Shown here: positions 60,579-64,000 of the stretch, one piece after another
Layout of the letters: every line of letters starts with the position of its first letter
How positions within the stretch are numbered: position 1 is the stretch's first letter
Assembly (NCBI GenBank): GCA_030424545.1
Contig: JAUHWL010000005.1
Location: 124,001-188,000 of the forward strand
Direction of reading: 5' to 3'
Source of the DNA: Bacteroidia bacterium
GTDB taxonomy: Bacteria; Bacteroidota; Bacteroidia; Flavobacteriales; Schleiferiaceae
Length of the DNA: 64,000 bases
Translations under genes and position numbers: made by a program
Notes under the pieces: model-generated
What the model was told of the DNA's origin: nothing
The model's input: only the letters and a program-made list of their open reading frames with translations
Database searches by the model: none

Positions 60579-63407
60579 TTAGTTTAATAATAGCTTTTTA
60601 ACAACTGTATTATTATTCAATTCTATATTTATTAAATAAACTCCCGCAGCAAAACCAGATAAATCTACAGGAACTTTGTTTATGCCTCTTTCTACTTGGT
60701 TTTGGCTTTTAAATACTACACGTCCCAATTGGTCTACAATAGAAATCTTAGCCTCTGTACTTGTGTAGCTATTTAGCTCTATGGCAAAAACCGATTGAGC
60801 TGGGTTAGGCATTATGCGTACATCTTGCGCTTCAAATTCTGGAATAGAAACCCATTTTGCATCTTCGTATTTAATATTATCTATGTATGAGTTGTCTCCA
60901 AATGTTGGGGTGAAATCGCTTTGTCTATCAAAAAAGTGTTTGCCTTGAAAGCAGAGTTCAAACTGTTGTCCTACATACGCATCTAAAACCACAAAATGGC
61001 GCTTAAACAAATCTGAGGTTGGTGTAGTAGGATGATACAAACCACCTATTTGCTGACCGTTTACAACAACGCGCATGCTTGCCGCAAATTTTGAAGGATC
61101 GCCAGTAACACCCAAAAACTGATAGGCGCTAGAATATGTTTGCTTTAGATCAAAACTCAAGGTTGCATAGGTCCAATTGGTAGCGTCTATACATGTGCAA
61201 AAATCTGCCTGATAATCAGGGTTTATTAAGAACATGGTAGAGTCAGAAAAATTGGTATCTAAATTTGCGCTTACGTTTTTACCTGTTAACATCAACCCAG
61301 AAAGTCCTGTGTTTTTTGCGTAAAAAGACGTCATGGCGGTTGAGTTTAACCTAGAGGTGAGGAAGTAAAAATTATTTTCATGAAAAGCTCTGCCGCTCTC
61401 AAACGTTACAGAATCTTTTGTGGCAATGAAATCATTACTTGAAACATTGTAGTTTGTTATTTCATTATTGTGCGGCAATAAATCTTTAGAATAATTGGTG
61501 AAAAAATCAAAAGAATATCCGCCTGGTACAGACAAGTCTACCTTTTGATTGAAAGTGTACTTGATTGTATCATTATTTTTTACAGGAGTTGTAGGTATAA
61601 AATATTCTGTAACCAAAGGACCATTATTTACAGCGTAGCTTAGTTCTACAGAATCTCCAACGGCTATTACGCTATCATTACACCCAGATCTATGGAACAC
61701 AAAATCAAACGATACATCTTCTTGCGCGCCCAATCCGCACGCACTAATTGGCCAATTTACTTTTGCAATTTCTATATCTGGTGCCAACGTATTTGCTCCA
61801 ACACCTACCGCATACCAAGCCTGCATAGTTTGCATTACTTCATTTGCACAATTGCCATACAAATCTGCTGCAGCTTCTATAGCACCTTGTCTAGCATCTA
61901 TGTATTGAGAAGAAGGTGTTAAGTAGTATGCCAAATTTCTGTATGCAATTTTTGATGCTTTCTGCATGCCAATGCTATCAACCATAAAAAAGTCGCCATT
62001 GTCATTTACTCCGTTTCCGCCTTCGCACAACAAATAGTACCAGTAATTTTGTACTCCGCTATTGGTATGCACTCCGCCATTGTCAGAAGCAGTTCCATTC
62101 CAAAAGCTACCTAAATAGGTGTCTGGATCTCCATAACTATTGGGGTTAGATAAATCTCTTAATTTAAAATCACGAATCCCCATGATCCAATTTGCCGAAT
62201 CGCCAAACGAATGAAACTCTATCGCGGTTCCAAAAATATCGCTGAAAGATTCATTTAATGCGCCTGGCTCATACGCATATACCAAGTTTGCTGTATATTC
62301 TGTAACCCCATGAGAAAGCTCGTGGCCTATAACATCTATACTGGTAAGCGGATTGCCATTTCCATCGCCATAACGCATAAACAAGCCATTCCAAGAAGCG
62401 TTAAAGTACAGCGAATCATAGTGTACATAGCTAATTAATTTCGACCCTAAATCATCATAACTATTGCGGCTGTGTTCATTTAAATAATAATCATACGATT
62501 TTCCTGTGGCCCAATGTACATCTGTGCCCACCTCGTTTAGTTGTGGGTTAAAATTGTTCCAATAATTATCTGTGTCTTCAAAAAGTTGTGCGTTTACAAA
62601 ATCTGTTTTTCTAAAATTGTTATACGTCTCTACTCCGCCACCTCTAGTTACATCTAGCAGCACATATTTTGTAGGATTTACAGAGTCTGTAACAATATCT
62701 TGTACTCCGTGATACTTTGTGTTTGCAACACCGTTTACTGTACCGGTATGGCAGCCTTCGGCTTCAAAAACAACTTCACCATTTTGCGCGTCTATAAAAA
62801 CAGTGGTGTGTTCTTTTGGGCCGTGATAAAACAAATCTAACTTATAGGCCAGTTTATAATTTTCTCCGTTTTGAGAATAATTTGCATCGATGTACACAAG
62901 TTTTTCCTCGGGATAAAACGTTGCGTCTTTATCTTCTTTAAGTTGCTTATACCAATTTTCTAATGCTGGTTTTTCCCAATAAAAATAATCTGCTTTAACG
63001 TGCTTTTTAGCCAATGCTATTGCTTGAGAAAACGAGAGGCTTGCCACAGCGTTTTGCGGTAAATTAGAAACCAATCTTCCGTTTGCCTTTTTTAAAATAC
63101 CATTTCTGCTGTGCAAAATAAACTGAGCACCTTCTACTTCAACTCCGTTAATATATTGCGCATAGCGGCTATGTGTAATGCCTAACTCATCCGTTTTTTC
63201 GTTTATCAATACAAAAGTTGAACGACCATCTTTTGTAAGCGAAGTGCTATATTTTTCAAAAAAGTCTGTTACTCTGATGGTTTGATTAGATTTAATAGTT
63301 AACCAATTTGAGTTGGTGCTATAATCTGCAATTGCATGAAGGTTGTTTTGTGCTGTTGCAATAAAACCAAAACACAAACTTGCCAATAGAAAAAATACTT
63401 TGTTCAT
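60579..63407 (-). CDS. M4 (thermolysin-like) metallopeptidase with T9SS sorting domain
   Basis: 942 residues. Signal peptide ending IATAQ; FTP/PepSY-like propeptide (about 60-220); catalytic domain with HELSH at 362-366 and zinc ligand Glu386 (ALNESFSD), spaced as in thermolysin, and VHTNSGVQNYWYYLL. Then a CARDB-like or jelly-roll region and a type A sorting domain (VRIMPNPAQSVFAIEL ... VVKKLLLN). Secreted or surface protease of the type used to digest protein polymers. ATG 63407. Confidence 0.93.
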   Translation of the reverse strand: MNKVFFLLASLCFGFIATAQNNLHAIADYSTNSNWLTIKSNQTIRVTDFFEKYSTSLTKDGRSTFVLINEKTDELGITHSRYAQYINGVEVEGAQFILHSRNGILKKANGRLVSNLPQNAVASLSFSQAIALAKKHVKADYFYWEKPALENWYKQLKEDKDATFYPEEKLVYIDANYSQNGENYKLAYKLDLFYHGPKEHTTVFIDAQNGEVVFEAEGCHTGTVNGVANTKYHGVQDIVTDSVNPTKYVLLDVTRGGGVETYNNFRKTDFVNAQLFEDTDNYWNNFNPQLNEVGTDVHWATGKSYDYYLNEHSRNSYDDLGSKLISYVHYDSLYFNASWNGLFMRYGDGNGNPLTSIDVIGHELSHGVTEYTANLVYAYEPGALNESFSDIFGTAIEFHSFGDSANWIMGIRDFKLRDLSNPNSYGDPDTYLGSFWNGTASDNGGVHTNSGVQNYWYYLLCEGGNGVNDNGDFFMVDSIGMQKASKIAYRNLAYYLTPSSQYIDARQGAIEAAADLYGNCANEVMQTMQAWYAVGVGANTLAPDIEIAKVNWPISACGLGAQEDVSFDFVFHRSGCNDSVIAVGDSVELSYAVNNGPLVTEYFIPTTPVKNNDTIKYTFNQKVDLSVPGGYSFDFFTNYSKDLLPHNNEITNYNVSSNDFIATKDSVTFESGRAFHENNFYFLTSRLNSTAMTSFYAKNTGLSGLMLTGKNVSANLDTNFSDSTMFLINPDYQADFCTCIDATNWTYATLSFDLKQTYSSAYQFLGVTGDPSKFAASMRVVVNGQQIGGLYHPTTPTSDLFKRHFVVLDAYVGQQFELCFQGKHFFDRQSDFTPTFGDNSYIDNIKYEDAKWVSIPEFEAQDVRIMPNPAQSVFAIELNSYTSTEAKISIVDQLGRVVFKSQNQVERGINKVPVDLSGFAAGVYLINIELNNNTVVKKLLLN

Positions 63408-63562
63408 CTTGAAATATTTAGTGGGTGTAAAAGAAAGTAATTTCTTTCATTTTACCTTCATCAAACAAACAAGAGCACCACTTTAATGTTTAAAAGGCAA
63501 CGCACCCCATAAAACTAAAGGCACAATGAACTACAAAATTATCTTTGCCAAAAATTTTACAC

Positions 63563-64000
63563 ATGGGCTTGTTTAGTCGTTGGGCAATAAACCTACTTTT
63601 TTTTAGTGCTTTGGCTGTTTACGGTGCCGGTTTGGCCGTAGACATTATGGAAATAGATGCGGCTCAATATGCAAGTTTAAGCCGCGAAATGGCAGAAACC
63701 GGAGATTACTTGGAGGTTTATCATCGCGGAGAAGATTATTTAGACAAACCTCCTTTACTGTTTTGGATTAGCTCTACCTTTATTAAAGTTTTTGGCCCGT
63801 ACAATTGGGCGTATAAATTAGGTTCATTTTTGTTTTCGGTCTTGGGTGTAATATCTACCTATAAGCTAGGCCACCTCTTGTATAACAAACGTATTGGTTT
63901 TGTGGCGGCTATAATGCTAGCTACCTCACAAGCCTATTTTTTATTTAATCATGATGTACGCACAGATACCGTATTAACAAGTGCGGTAATATTTGCGGTT
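63563..64000 (+). CDS. ArnT-like glycosyltransferase family 39 membrane protein (3' end outside window)
   Basis: 146 residues visible from ATG 63563. Start with a membrane segment (AINLLFFSALAVYGAGLAV), then the GT39/ArnT loop IMEIDAAQYASLSREMAETGDYLEVYHRGEDYLDKPPLLFW: an acidic residue near the first loop and the DKPPLLFW motif. These enzymes move sugars from polyprenyl phosphate onto lipid A or proteins. A TATCTTTG -7 element is at 63540-63547. The rest is cut off at the end of the window. Confidence 0.85.
   Translation, partial: MGLFSRWAINLLFFSALAVYGAGLAVDIMEIDAAQYASLSREMAETGDYLEVYHRGEDYLDKPPLLFWISSTFIKVFGPYNWAYKLGSFLFSVLGVISTYKLGHLLYNKRIGFVAAIMLATSQAYFLFNHDVRTDTVLTSAVIFAV

Overview
The window is AT-rich Bacteroidota chromosome, most likely Flavobacteriales or a close relative. 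This rests on several proteins ending in type IX secretion (T9SS) sorting domains, a SusC-like TonB-dependent receptor with a carboxypeptidase-like N-terminal domain, BlaI/M56 pairs with a TonB tail, DUF3127, a MoaC-MoaB fusion, Bacteroidota-type -7 promoter elements (TAnnTTTG) and weak Shine-Dalgarno sites. No rRNA, CRISPR array, prophage or complete insertion sequence is visible. Two tRNA-Leu genes are present.

Layout. 1-5636: clpX (cut by the window start), clpP, tig and a topoisomerase III, all on the minus strand. 5972-13177: a minus-strand molybdenum cofactor operon read moeA, ModE-like regulator, TSUP transporter, mobA, moaD, moeB, a GxxExxY protein, moaE, moaC-moaB fusion, moaA. A near-perfect ModE operator overlaps the promoter in front of moeA. 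The gaps and even some gene ends of this operon are filled with short periodic repeats (CACAGAG, CGCAAAG, ACTCA and GC-rich palindromes). 13563-21214: DEAD-box helicase, outer-membrane barrel, TonB receptor, PqqB-like lipoprotein, NTF2-like protein, quinone-oxidoreductase-like enzyme.

21489-24243: a small copper-type operon with an HYC_CC_PP protein, a heavy-metal-binding lipoprotein, an MbnP-like protein with a T9SS tail and an MbnH-like diheme peroxidase. 24402-29896: tRNA-Leu, flavin reductase, DUF3127 protein with an SSB-like acidic tail, short-chain fatty acid transporter, BlaI-M56 pair under a double palindromic operator, and aat. 29881-33358: a CcoI-type copper ATPase with a downstream 55-residue membrane protein, divergent from a Crp/Fnr regulator. 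33397-49505: housekeeping and envelope genes (S9 peptidase, ABC ATPase, sulfatase, beta-CASP protein, PLP enzyme, ABC-F, pth, rplY, prs).

49677-57016 is the accessory part: tRNA-Leu(CAA), two T9SS cargo proteins, a lipoprotein and the C-terminal part of an Rhs/YD-repeat protein carrying an HExxH metallopeptidase-like tip. The last four lie between two 251/252-bp direct repeats, each holding the C-terminal end of a REP-associated (Y1/IS200-like) transposase; one repeat cuts off the 5' end of the rhs gene. 57040-64000: an aspartoacylase-like enzyme coupled to a GCS2 ligase fused to CBS domains, a small lipoprotein, an M4 metallopeptidase with T9SS tail and the start of an ArnT-like glycosyltransferase.

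Most interesting leads: the truncated rhs toxin-like locus with its repeats, the surface-targeted MbnP/MbnH copper operon, the repeat-invaded Moco operon with its GxxExxY gene, and the SSB-like tail of the DUF3127 protein. All functions are read from motifs and gene order only; no database search was possible.
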